11,884 bases of DNA. It comes from Chloroflexota bacterium (lineage in GTDB: Bacteria > Chloroflexota > Dormibacteria > Dormibacterales > Dormibacteraceae). Numbering within the stretch: the stretch's first letter is position 1; each line of letters begins with the position of its first letter. The position numbers and the translations under genes are program-made. The stretch lies in NCBI GenBank assembly GCA_005888075.1, contig VBKD01000001.1, positions 1 to 11,884 of the forward strand. The letters run 5' to 3'. The notes under the pieces are model-generated. The model had not been told where the DNA came from. It saw nothing but the letters and a program-made list of their open reading frames with translations, and made no database searches. Positions 1 to 7,033 of this stretch are shown here, piece by piece.

Positions 1-879
1 CCGAGCGAGGGCGCCGAGCAAACTATTGGCCTGCAGGCTCATCGTCCCGAGGTAGAGCAGGAGGCCCAGCCAGGCGAAGCCCATGGCCCATTTGCCGCTC
101 GACGGCACTGACGTGTAGTACGGGTCCCCGGCGTTCCTGAAACGGGCCACCAGGTAAGGAATACCGAGCAGGGCGAAGATGATCAGCAGCGGGCTGACGA
201 ACAGGTGGAACGCGACCACCAGGAACCCGATGAAGACCAATGCCACGACCTGGAACCACGGCGAGACAGGCCCCAGGATCCAGGCGCCGTCCAGCATCCA
301 GATCGGGATCATGTTGAAGAGGTTGATGTAGAAGCCGACCCATGCCGCCAGCAGGAACAGCTCGTTGTGAGTCGTGCCGTACAGCAGGAAGGCCGCGGTC
401 GCCCCGATCGTGCCGGCGATAGGCCCGGCGATGCCGATCTGGGCTTGCTTCAGGGCGTCGGTAGGGTGTGAGCGCTGGAAGATCGCCGCGCCCAGGAACG
501 GGATGAAGATCGGCGCGGTCGCCTGCATGCCCTGCCGCCTGATCTCGATCACGTGCCCCATCTCGTGGATGAGGATCATCGTCACCAGCGCGACGGCGAA
601 CCACGGACCGTAAAACAGCGCGTATCCGCCGAAGCTGATGATCAGCGTCAGGATCGTCTTGGCCGCCGGGATCTTGACCAGGAAGATGAGGCCGTACTTG
701 ACGACTGCCCACACCGCGAGCGCGGCGGAAGCAAGCCAGCCGAGCACCCCACGGTCGTTCCGCTGGGCCGGTGGCGAGTAGTGGAGGGGAGACTCCGGCG
801 GGATGTCCGCGGCGCCCTGGTAGGCGGGCGGCGGGGGAAGGTACTCTCCGGACTGGGCAGGGCGGTAGGGGTCGCTCAT
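1..879 (-). CDS. Site-2 protease (M50) family membrane zinc metalloprotease, 3'-truncated by window edge
   Basis: Reading leftwards from the ATG at 877-879, the frame stays open for 293 residues to the window edge, so the C-terminus is missing. Residues 1-42 are a Pro/Tyr-rich, probably cytoplasmic tail. Hydrophobic segments follow at about 45-69, 76-104, 148-168, 174-196 and 208-240. HEMGH at residues 105-109, inside a hydrophobic stretch, is the HExxH zinc and catalytic motif. NLFNMIPIWMLDG (186-198) matches the second M50 motif, whose Asp (197) is the third zinc ligand. A further hydrophobic stretch follows near 265-280. Known family members cut membrane-embedded substrates, often anti-sigma factors, in regulated intramembrane proteolysis; the substrate here is unknown. 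No PDZ domain is visible. It is the last visible gene of the minus-strand cluster, 50 bases after the GlpX-like gene. A GGAGGGGG run lies about 17 bases upstream of the ATG, rather far for a ribosome site. Family assignment is firm; the pathway is not. Confidence 0.93.
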   Translation of the reverse strand, partial: MSDPYRPAQSGEYLPPPPAYQGAADIPPESPLHYSPPAQRNDRGVLGWLASAALAVWAVVKYGLIFLVKIPAAKTILTLIISFGGYALFYGPWFAVALVTMILIHEMGHVIEIRRQGMQATAPIFIPFLGAAIFQRSHPTDALKQAQIGIAGPIAGTIGATAAFLLYGTTHNELFLLAAWVGFYINLFNMIPIWMLDGAWILGPVSPWFQVVALVFIGFLVVAFHLFVSPLLIIFALLGIPYLVARFRNAGDPYYTSVPSSGKWAMGFAWLGLLLYLGTMSLQANSLLGALAR

Positions 880-910
880 TGTTCGATTTATTGATACCCC
901 CTCCATTCCC

Positions 911-936
911 CAGCTAATCCGACTCTTCCTTAGCTG
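911..936. repeat. 7-bp inverted repeat at the end of the GlpX-like gene
   Basis: CAGCTAA (911-917) and TTAGCTG (930-936) are perfect reverse complements separated by 12 bases. The right arm contains the TAA stop of the GlpX-like gene. On the minus strand no T-run follows, so it is a poor intrinsic terminator. It could be a weak hairpin or an operator ahead of the M50 gene, or chance. Confidence 0.3.
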
Positions 937-1898
937 ATTTCTCCTACCACCAGGTGGCGCGTCGTCATGCGTCTCACGGTGGCGTGGCGGCTTGACATCA
1001 GCAGCGACGACGTTTCGGCGTAGCCGCTGCCGTAGGCGACTCCTGGCAGCAGCGGACCGCCCGTGACCCCGGTAATGGCGACCGCAATGTCGGCCCCCGG
1101 AGCCAGTTCGGCGACGCCGTAGATATGCGTCGCCAGCTCCCCGATGAGGCTTTGCTCCTCGTCACTTCGCGGCCACAGACGCGCCTGAATCTCGCCGCCC
1201 AGGCACCGCATCGCACACGCGGAGGCAAGGGTGGCGTACGGGTCGCCGATGCCGATCGCGGCATCGATCCCGGTGCCTGGAAGGGCGGCCATGACGGCGC
1301 TGGCAAAGTCGCCCTCTTCGAGCATGCGGATGCGCGCTCCGGTGGCCGCCACCTCGGCGATGACCTCCTGGTGGCGTGGGCGCTCGAGGATGGCGACGGT
1401 CAGGTCCTGCACCCGGACGTCCCGGGCGAAAGCGATGCGACGAAGGTTGTCGGCGATCGCATCGTCTAGATCGATGGCGCCTCTGGCCGCCGGTCCGGCC
1501 ACGAACTTCTCCATGTGGGAGACCTCCGGCAGCGTTGCGAAACCGCCCGGCTCAACAGCGACCAGCACCGAGACGGCATTGATGTGACCGCGCGCGACCT
1601 GGCTCGCGCCCTCGATGGGGAACGGTCCGAGGTCGACCTTCCGATCCCCGCCTTGGATGACCATGCCGCGCGGCAGGTACGTCTGGTGCCGAGGGCTGAG
1701 CACGACGGTGCCGGTGAGCCCCGATCCTTCGAGCGACTGGCGCATCGCATCTGAGGCGACCTCGGTTACGCGGTCAGGATCCCCCCTGCCGAGAAACCGG
1801 GCGCCCGCAAGGGCCGCGGCCTCCGTCGCGTGAACGAGCTCGAGGGAGAGCTCTGCGCGCGCCTGGAAAGACGGAATGCCGCTCCTGTGCTGTTCCAT
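930..1898 (-). CDS. GlpX-family (class II fructose-1,6-bisphosphatase) homologue, apparently catalytically dead
   Basis: This 322-residue protein is close to the usual GlpX length (about 320-340) and aligns along its whole length. Shared motifs are LELVHATEAAAL (19-30), GRGD (37-40), PIEG (94-97), MEK..AGP (129-136), ERPRH (172-176), EEGD (194-197), LGGEIQARLWPR (233-244) and ITGVTGGPLLPGV (275-287). Active GlpX enzymes hydrolyse fructose-1,6-bisphosphate in gluconeogenesis using metal ions. By my alignment to E. coli GlpX from memory, Lys29 is Pro41, Asp33 is Thr45, the GEGExDEAP metal loop is SPRHQTYLP (68-76), Asp85 is Phe93, Thr90 is Ala98, Tyr119 is His128 and Glu213 is Ala222. Only Glu88 (Glu96) survives. 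Phosphatase activity is therefore unlikely; a binding or regulatory role is possible. The frame is intact, so this is not a decaying pseudogene. The ATG lies 12 bases after the pyrG stop, with a weak AGGTAG upstream, suggesting cotranscription. Confidence 0.87.
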   Translation of the reverse strand: MEQHRSGIPSFQARAELSLELVHATEAAALAGARFLGRGDPDRVTEVASDAMRQSLEGSGLTGTVVLSPRHQTYLPRGMVIQGGDRKVDLGPFPIEGASQVARGHINAVSVLVAVEPGGFATLPEVSHMEKFVAGPAARGAIDLDDAIADNLRRIAFARDVRVQDLTVAILERPRHQEVIAEVAATGARIRMLEEGDFASAVMAALPGTGIDAAIGIGDPYATLASACAMRCLGGEIQARLWPRSDEEQSLIGELATHIYGVAELAPGADIAVAITGVTGGPLLPGVAYGSGYAETSSLLMSSRHATVRRMTTRHLVVGEIS

Positions 1899-1910
1899 GG
1901 GACTACCTGA

Positions 1911-3560
1911 CTACTCGGGCTCTTCCAAAAGCTCCGCGGGACGCAGCTCCATCTGGTCGATGCCGCTCTGCAGGAACGCCGCACGGACGAAGTCCCGGAA
2001 CAATGGGTGCGGCCGGTTCGGGCGCGAGCGGAATTCCGGATGAAACTGGCTGGCGACGAACCATGGGTGGTCGGCGATCTCGACGATCTCCACCAACCTT
2101 CCATTGGGTGAGACGCCGCTGAACACCATGCCCGCCTCGCTCATCACCTCGCGGTACTCGTTGTTGAACTCAAAGCGGTGGCGGTGGCGCTCATAGACCA
2201 CCTCTTCACCGTACGCCTTGTGCGCCAGGGAGCCTGGCAGCAGCTTGCACGGATAAAGGCCCAGCCGCATCGAGCCACCCATCTGGTCGACGTTGCGCTG
2301 CTCGGGCATCAGGTCGATCACGGGAGTCGACGTGAAGGCCGCGAACTCGGTGGAGTTGGCGTCGGGCGCATTCAGCATCTCCCGCGCGAAGTCGATGACG
2401 GCACACTGCATCCCAAGGCACAGTCCCAGATAAGGAATGCGGTTGTGCCGCGCGTAGCGCGAGGCCATGACCTTGCCTTCGATGCCCCGGTAGCCAAACC
2501 CGCCTGGGACCACGATTCCGGCGACTCCCATCAGCGGCGACGTATCGCCCGCGTCGATCTTCTCCGACGAGACCCACCGGATGTCGATCTCGAGACCGTG
2601 GTGGATCCCCGCGTGACGCAAGGACTCGATGACGCTGAGGTATGCGTCGGGCAGCGCGATGTACTTGCCGACCACAGCTATCGGCACGGTCGCCCGCGGA
2701 TGCTCGATGCGATCGACCAGCTTGGTCCAGGGGCCGAGGTTGGGGCTATGGACCGACTCCTCGAGCTCGAAGTGCTTGGCCATCACCTTGCCGAGGCCCG
2801 AGGCCTCGAGCATCAACGGCACCTCGTAGATCGATTCGACGTCCGGAACCGAGACCACCGCGTCCCGCGCCACATCCGTGAACAACGCGATCTTCTCTTT
2901 GAGGTCGGCATCGATCGGCATCTCCGAGCGACAGATGATCGCGTCGGGCTGGATTCCTATCGCGCGAAGCGCCTGCACCGAGTGCTGCGTCGGCTTCGTC
3001 TTCATCTCCTGGCCACGCACGACCGGAACCAGCGAGCAGTGGACGTAGAAAACGTTCTGCCGGCCGAGGTCGTTCTTCAGCTGCCGGATCGCTTCCAGGA
3101 AAGGAAGGCTCTCGATGTCGCCGACCGTCCCGCCCACCTCGACCACGACCACGTCGGCTTGCGGATCCTTGGAGGCGCGGAGGATCTTTTCCTTGATGAC
3201 GTTGGTGACGTGCGGGATGACCTGCACTGTGGCGCCGAGGTAATCGCCGCGCCGCTCGCGCGCGATCACGTCCTGATAGATCTTGCCGGTCGTGACGTTG
3301 GACGCGACCGTGAGGTTCTCATCGACGAAACGCTCGTAGTGCCCGAGGTCGAGGTCGGTTTCCGCGCCGTCGTCGGTGACGAAGACCTCGCCATGCTGGT
3401 ACGGGCTCATCGTGCCGGGGTCGACGTTGAGGTATGGGTCGAGCTTCTGAAGAGAGACGGTGAGGTGTCGGGACTTCAAGATATTCCCGATCGACGCCGC
3501 CGTGATGCCCTTCCCCAACGAGGAGACGACACCGCCGGTCACGAAGACGTATTTCGACAT
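1911..3560 (-). CDS. pyrG: CTP synthase (glutamine hydrolysing)
   Basis: This enzyme makes CTP from UTP, ATP and glutamine in the cytoplasm, the last step of de novo pyrimidine nucleotide synthesis. At 549 residues it has the standard length. The N-terminal synthase domain (about 1-270) opens with the near-universal YVFVTGGVVSSLGKG and its P-loop Lys (Lys17). It contains ETDLDLGHYERF (67-78) and EVGGTVGDIES (141-151), the Mg/ATP and UTP region. The C-terminal class I glutamine amidotransferase domain (about 290-540) has the oxyanion-strand region GGFGYRG (353-359), the nucleophile Cys381 in GLCLGMQ, and His507-Glu509 in SQFHPEF. All key residues are present. The ATG has an ideal AGGAGG six bases upstream. 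It lies 49 bases after the metallo-hydrolase gene and 12 bases before the GlpX-like gene. The long plus-strand frame opposite it is a GC-driven shadow. Confidence 0.99.
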   Translation of the reverse strand: MSKYVFVTGGVVSSLGKGITAASIGNILKSRHLTVSLQKLDPYLNVDPGTMSPYQHGEVFVTDDGAETDLDLGHYERFVDENLTVASNVTTGKIYQDVIARERRGDYLGATVQVIPHVTNVIKEKILRASKDPQADVVVVEVGGTVGDIESLPFLEAIRQLKNDLGRQNVFYVHCSLVPVVRGQEMKTKPTQHSVQALRAIGIQPDAIICRSEMPIDADLKEKIALFTDVARDAVVSVPDVESIYEVPLMLEASGLGKVMAKHFELEESVHSPNLGPWTKLVDRIEHPRATVPIAVVGKYIALPDAYLSVIESLRHAGIHHGLEIDIRWVSSEKIDAGDTSPLMGVAGIVVPGGFGYRGIEGKVMASRYARHNRIPYLGLCLGMQCAVIDFAREMLNAPDANSTEFAAFTSTPVIDLMPEQRNVDQMGGSMRLGLYPCKLLPGSLAHKAYGEEVVYERHRHRFEFNNEYREVMSEAGMVFSGVSPNGRLVEIVEIADHPWFVASQFHPEFRSRPNRPHPLFRDFVRAAFLQSGIDQMELRPAELLEEPE

Positions 3561-3566
3561 AGACGA

Positions 3567-3572
3567 CCTCCT
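3567..3572 (-). promoter_or_regulatory. Strong ribosome binding site of pyrG
   Basis: The minus strand reads AGGAGG, six bases before the pyrG ATG. It is the best Shine-Dalgarno match in the left block and fixes the pyrG start. pyrG may be translated more strongly than its neighbours. Confidence 0.85.
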
Positions 3573-3609
3573 GGCGGTTTTTCGAATTCTACCTAAGACG
3601 CCGGCCTGC

Positions 3610-4260
3610 TTAAACCTTTACTTCGACTTTCGGCTCCAGGACGACCACTTTGGTCTCGAACTCTCCGGATGACCTCTGGACGGAGAGCTTCTGCTGAGGC
3701 TCGGACGCAGTGACGCCCATCTCCTTCAGGAACCGGTCGATCGGGTCGAGCTCGAGCTTCAGGCCGGGGATCGCGTAGTGCATCGGCACCACGAATCGAG
3801 GCTCCAGCTGGCGCACGACCTCAGCGGCCTGAGCGGCGTTGATCGCCGTTCGCCCGCCCACCGGCACGAGCAGGACGTCAGGCGACGAGATCGCTTCGGC
3901 CTCGGTGTCATCGAGCTTGTGGCCGAGATCGCCTAGATGGCAGATCGTGACGTCGTCGATCTCGATCAGATACACGGTGTTGCGACCGTGCTTGGCGCCT
4001 TTTTCCGAGTCGTGGAAAGTCGGCACGCCGATGACGCTGACACCCGCAACCTCGTACTCGCCCGGCCCGCGGATCTCGTAGGCGCCGTCGCGGACCACCT
4101 GGGTGTAGCTGTGGTTCTCGTGCTCGTGACTGACCGTGACGAGGTCGGCGTCCATTCGCGAGAGCTTGAGACCGATCGCGGGCGGGTACGGATCGGTGAC
4201 CACGGCCGCGCCGCGGCCTCGAAGCCGGAAGCAGCCATGTCCTAGCCAGGTGACGTCCAA
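3610..4260 (-). CDS. Metallo-beta-lactamase-fold hydrolase (UlaG/YtnP-like small MBL protein)
   Basis: I start this gene at TTG 4258-4260 (216 residues), because AAGGAG lies seven bases upstream and family members usually begin with a short strand and WLGHxCF; here the protein opens MDVTWLGHGCF. The longer frame would overlap the end of argS. Metal-binding features of the MBL fold are visible: HEHENH (45-50), His83 in FHD, HLGD (108-111) and His161 in VVPMHY. The usual HxHxDH Asp is Asn49 here, which may weaken the second metal site. Small stand-alone proteins of this type, related to UlaG lactonases and the UPF0173 group, hydrolyse phosphoesters, lactones or thioesters, but the substrate cannot be read from sequence. 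No signal peptide or membrane segment is seen, so it is probably cytoplasmic. It sits 19 bases after argS and 49 before pyrG, probably cotranscribed. Confidence 0.87.
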   Translation of the reverse strand: MDVTWLGHGCFRLRGRGAAVVTDPYPPAIGLKLSRMDADLVTVSHEHENHSYTQVVRDGAYEIRGPGEYEVAGVSVIGVPTFHDSEKGAKHGRNTVYLIEIDDVTICHLGDLGHKLDDTEAEAISSPDVLLVPVGGRTAINAAQAAEVVRQLEPRFVVPMHYAIPGLKLELDPIDRFLKEMGVTASEPQQKLSVQRSSGEFETKVVVLEPKVEVKV

Positions 4261-4273
4261 ATGGTTTCTCCTT
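4258..4273 (-). promoter_or_regulatory. Ribosome binding site plus TTG start that set the MBL hydrolase start
   Basis: The minus strand reads AAGGAG (4268-4273), seven spacer bases, then TTG (4258-4260). The argS stop is at 4280-4282. This arrangement favours the short form of the hydrolase over a form starting inside argS at 4308. Confidence 0.7.
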
Positions 4274-4279
4274 ATTTCC

Positions 4280-5947
4280 TCACATGCGCTCGGGGGCGCT
4301 GACGCCAATGAGGTCCAGCGCAGTCTTCAAAGTGTGACGGGCCGCGCGGCACAGCTCCAGCCGTGCTCGCGTGAGGGCCGGGTCGTCGACGACCACGCGG
4401 TACTGACTCTCGGCGTTACCCGCGTGATAGAAGCGGTGGACCGCCGTCGCGAGGTCGTGCACGTAATAAGGAATGCGGTGGGGCTCGAGCATCCGCGCGG
4501 CGTCCTCGACCACGTCGGGCCAGAAAGCCAGCTGCCGCGCCACATCGAGCTCATGCGGCTGAACGAGCAATGAGGTGTCGGCCTCCCCCGGCAGGGTCGC
4601 GTACCGCTCCCTTGCCGTGACCTCAACGTTCGACAATCGTGCGTGCGCATACTGCGCGTAATAGACGGGGTTCTCGTTCCCCTGCGTGACCGCGAGCTCG
4701 AGGTCGAACTCGATGGTCGTGTCAGGCGAGCGCAGAAGGTAGAAGAAGCGCACGGCGTCCGCGCCCACTCGGTCGATGAGCTCGTCGAGTGCGACATACC
4801 GCCCCGCGCGCTTGGACATCTTGCCTTCCTTGAGGTTGACCATCTGGTGGAGGATGACCACCAGCTTCTCCGGATCGAAGCCCAGCGCGCTCGCCGCCGA
4901 CTTCATGCGCGGTACATATCCGTGATGGTCGGCGGCCCACACCTCGACCACGCGGTTGAATTCACGGCGCTCGAAACGGCTGATCAGGTAACCGAGGTCG
5001 GACGCGAAGTAGGTCGGCTGCCCGTTGGCCCTTATCACGACGCGGTCCTCTTCCTCGACCACCTTCTCGCCGGCCTCTTCCTTTTCTTGCAGCGCTGGTC
5101 CGAACCACAGAGCTCCGTCCCGCTCCCTCAGATAGCCCGCCTCGCGGAGGCGCTCGATGGCGGTCGGCCCGAGGTCGGACTCCCAGACGGTCGACTCCCA
5201 GAACCACTCGTCGTACTCGACGCCCAGGCGAGCAACTGATGCGCGGATCTGGTCGATGATCTTCTCCATCGCGTAGCGGCGGAGCTTCGGTTCGGCCTGG
5301 TCCTCAGGCAGCGATTCGATACCCGGCAGGTCCTGCCGCGCCATGTCCGCTATGTCCTTGACGTACTCGCCCACGTATCCGCCCTCGGGCGGTTCCTGGC
5401 CGTGAAGCCGGGCATAGACGGATGCACCGAACCTTCGCGTCTGGGTGTTGTCCGAGTTCACGTAGTACTCGCGCTGCACGTCGTGGCCCGTGAATTCGAG
5501 CACGCGGCAGATGGAGTCGCCGAGGGTGACGCCGCGCCCATGGCCGATGTGGAGCGGGCCCGTCGGGTTGATGCTGCCGAACTCGACCTGCAGCCGCTCG
5601 CCGTGGCCGAGGTCGGCCGCCCCGTACCTCGCGCCCGCGGCCGCCACCTGACCGACCAGGCGCTGCAACCAGGAGTCGGTGAGCCGGAAGTTGACGTAGC
5701 CGCCCGCAGCCTCGGCCCTGGCGGCGTCTTCGGGGACGACGATCGCCTCCGCCAGCCGAGCTGCGATCGCGGGCGGGGCCTGCCGCAACGTCCGCGCCAG
5801 CTTGAGGCCTGCCGAGGTGGCGTAATCGCCGTGGTCGGCGACTTTCGCGCGGCCGAGCTCGAGGTCGGGGATCTCGCCGTCGACCCCCAGCGACCTGACC
5901 GCGGCCTCCAGCGCGTTCGCGATGGTTTCACGGACGTTGCCGGACAT
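4280..5947 (-). CDS. argS: Arginyl-tRNA synthetase
   Basis: This class I aminoacyl-tRNA synthetase charges tRNA-Arg with arginine in the cytoplasm. The ATG at 5945-5947 gives 555 residues, normal for the family. It is chosen over the upstream in-frame GTG (5965) because GAGG lies six bases ahead, overlapping the TGA stop of the upstream gene. The N-terminal Add-1 tRNA-binding domain covers about 1-110. The Rossmann catalytic core has the signature INPTGPLHIGHGRG, with HIGH at 133-136, and GKMSKR at 375-380. A DALR-type alpha-helical anticodon-binding domain (about 430-555) follows; ENPVYYAQYAHAR near its start is characteristic of ArgRS. All signature motifs are intact. It sits in the middle of the minus-strand cluster, eight bases after the trypsin-like gene and 19 before the MBL hydrolase. 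Confidence 0.99.
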   Translation of the reverse strand: MSGNVRETIANALEAAVRSLGVDGEIPDLELGRAKVADHGDYATSAGLKLARTLRQAPPAIAARLAEAIVVPEDAARAEAAGGYVNFRLTDSWLQRLVGQVAAAGARYGAADLGHGERLQVEFGSINPTGPLHIGHGRGVTLGDSICRVLEFTGHDVQREYYVNSDNTQTRRFGASVYARLHGQEPPEGGYVGEYVKDIADMARQDLPGIESLPEDQAEPKLRRYAMEKIIDQIRASVARLGVEYDEWFWESTVWESDLGPTAIERLREAGYLRERDGALWFGPALQEKEEAGEKVVEEEDRVVIRANGQPTYFASDLGYLISRFERREFNRVVEVWAADHHGYVPRMKSAASALGFDPEKLVVILHQMVNLKEGKMSKRAGRYVALDELIDRVGADAVRFFYLLRSPDTTIEFDLELAVTQGNENPVYYAQYAHARLSNVEVTARERYATLPGEADTSLLVQPHELDVARQLAFWPDVVEDAARMLEPHRIPYYVHDLATAVHRFYHAGNAESQYRVVVDDPALTRARLELCRAARHTLKTALDLIGVSAPERM

Positions 5948-5955
5948 CACAGACC

Positions 5956-7014
5956 TCACGGGCACGCGGGGTGCTGGCCGGTCAGGGTCGCTTCGGCCTG
6001 GGTCGAGCTGCCGGACCTCGAGTAGGTCACCGTCACCCGCTGGTTGGGATGAAAGCGCGAGCGAAGCAGAAGCGAAAGCGGATGCGCCGCGTCAACCTTG
6101 ACGTCATCGAGCTGGGTGATGATGTCGCCTGGCTGCAGCGACGACCCTGCCGGTCCGCCCTTCTCCACCGTCACCACCTGGCTGCCGCCGGGCAGCCCGT
6201 TCAGTGCCGCAACCTCGGGGGCGAGGTCGACGTTTGTCGTGCCCAGCGAGGCAACCACGACCTGTCCGGTCTGCAGGATCTGCTGCACGTCGTCCTGAAT
6301 GTCAGCGACGTTGAGGCCGTGCCCGGTGCGGGCGTCAAACGTCGATGACTGCATGGCGATGCCGATCACCTGGCCGCCGACGTTCAACAGCGGCCCACCC
6401 GCCGTGCCTCGGTCGATGGCTGCATTGGTCTGAATAGTGTCGCTGTATTGGGCGACCCGGCCCAAGTTGCTGGCGTCGGTGACGGAAACCGCGCGGTGCA
6501 TGGCGCTCACGTATCCGGGCGTGATTGCGCCGCCGTCGAAAGGCCCCGCGACGGCGACCACCACCTGACCCTGGACCAGCGCCGCCGGGTCGGCAAAACC
6601 GAGCGTCGGCAGGTTGCTGACCTTGTCGATCTTGATCACCGCTACGCCGGTCTGGCAGTCGTAGTCGACCAGGCGCGCTTCATGAGGCTTGGAGTCGTTC
6701 GGGATGAGCACCGTGATCCGGGTGGCGCCCGCGATCACGTCGGTGTTGGTGACGATGACGCCGTCGCTGGTCGCGAGGTAGCCCGAACCGCGCGCCGAAG
6801 CCGGCTGCTGACCGGTCACGACGCTGACCACGGCGGGCCGCGCTTTCGCGGCGGCCTGGACGATCGCCGAGTCCTCCGAGATGGATACTCCCGTTCGCAG
6901 GTTGACCTGCTGGGTGTTGGTGCGCGACTCGACGCGGAGCACCGCGAGCGTCACGCCCAGTGCAACCAGCGCGGTCACCACGAGGCCGGCGGCCACGGCC
7001 GCGATGGGTCTCAC
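5956..7014 (-). CDS. Membrane-anchored trypsin-like (S1C/HtrA-like) PDZ protein lacking the catalytic triad
   Basis: The protein has 352 residues from a GTG start at 7012-7014. Residues 4-26 form one membrane anchor, so the rest is probably extracytoplasmic. A trypsin-like domain covers about 45-250. It is followed by a PDZ domain (about 258-345) containing GGPAGSSLQPGDIITQLDD, close to PDZ domains of HtrA/DegP proteases. The three catalytic places are recognisable and all are changed. The TNxHV position reads TNTDVI (His to Asp92), the TDLAVIK position reads TGVAVIK (Asp to Gly123), and GNSGGP reads GTAGGP (Ser to Ala205). Peptide hydrolysis is therefore not expected. A scaffold, substrate-binding or signal-sensing role is an inference. 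No good ribosome site is seen before the GTG, which lies 19 bases after the GNAT stop. The argS start is eight bases downstream, suggesting coupling. Confidence 0.92.
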   Translation of the reverse strand: MRPIAAVAAGLVVTALVALGVTLAVLRVESRTNTQQVNLRTGVSISEDSAIVQAAAKARPAVVSVVTGQQPASARGSGYLATSDGVIVTNTDVIAGATRITVLIPNDSKPHEARLVDYDCQTGVAVIKIDKVSNLPTLGFADPAALVQGQVVVAVAGPFDGGAITPGYVSAMHRAVSVTDASNLGRVAQYSDTIQTNAAIDRGTAGGPLLNVGGQVIGIAMQSSTFDARTGHGLNVADIQDDVQQILQTGQVVVASLGTTNVDLAPEVAALNGLPGGSQVVTVEKGGPAGSSLQPGDIITQLDDVKVDAAHPLSLLLRSRFHPNQRVTVTYSRSGSSTQAEATLTGQHPACP

Positions 7015-7033
7015 GAATTGAGTGTAGGTACGA

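Noticed and set aside
23..712. 229-residue minus-strand open frame at the left end
   Set aside because: It is a shifted frame of the M50 gene; the frame with HEMGH and NLFNMIPIWMLDG is the real one and runs off the window edge.
2178..3596. 472-residue open frame on the plus strand opposite pyrG
   Set aside because: Arg/Asp/Val/Leu-rich composition without family motifs, and it mirrors pyrG codons in high-GC DNA; pyrG itself is unmistakable.
4203..4220. GC-rich near-palindrome (GGCCGCG/CGCGGCC)
   Set aside because: It lies within the hydrolase coding sequence and is easily explained by GC content; no T-run or promoter context.
4261..4308. Longer form of the MBL hydrolase starting inside argS at 4308
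   Set aside because: The extra residues do not resemble the family start, and AAGGAG is properly placed before TTG 4260.
5948..5965. GTG start of argS at 5965
   Set aside because: ATG 5947 has GAGG six bases upstream and gives a typical ArgRS N-terminus.
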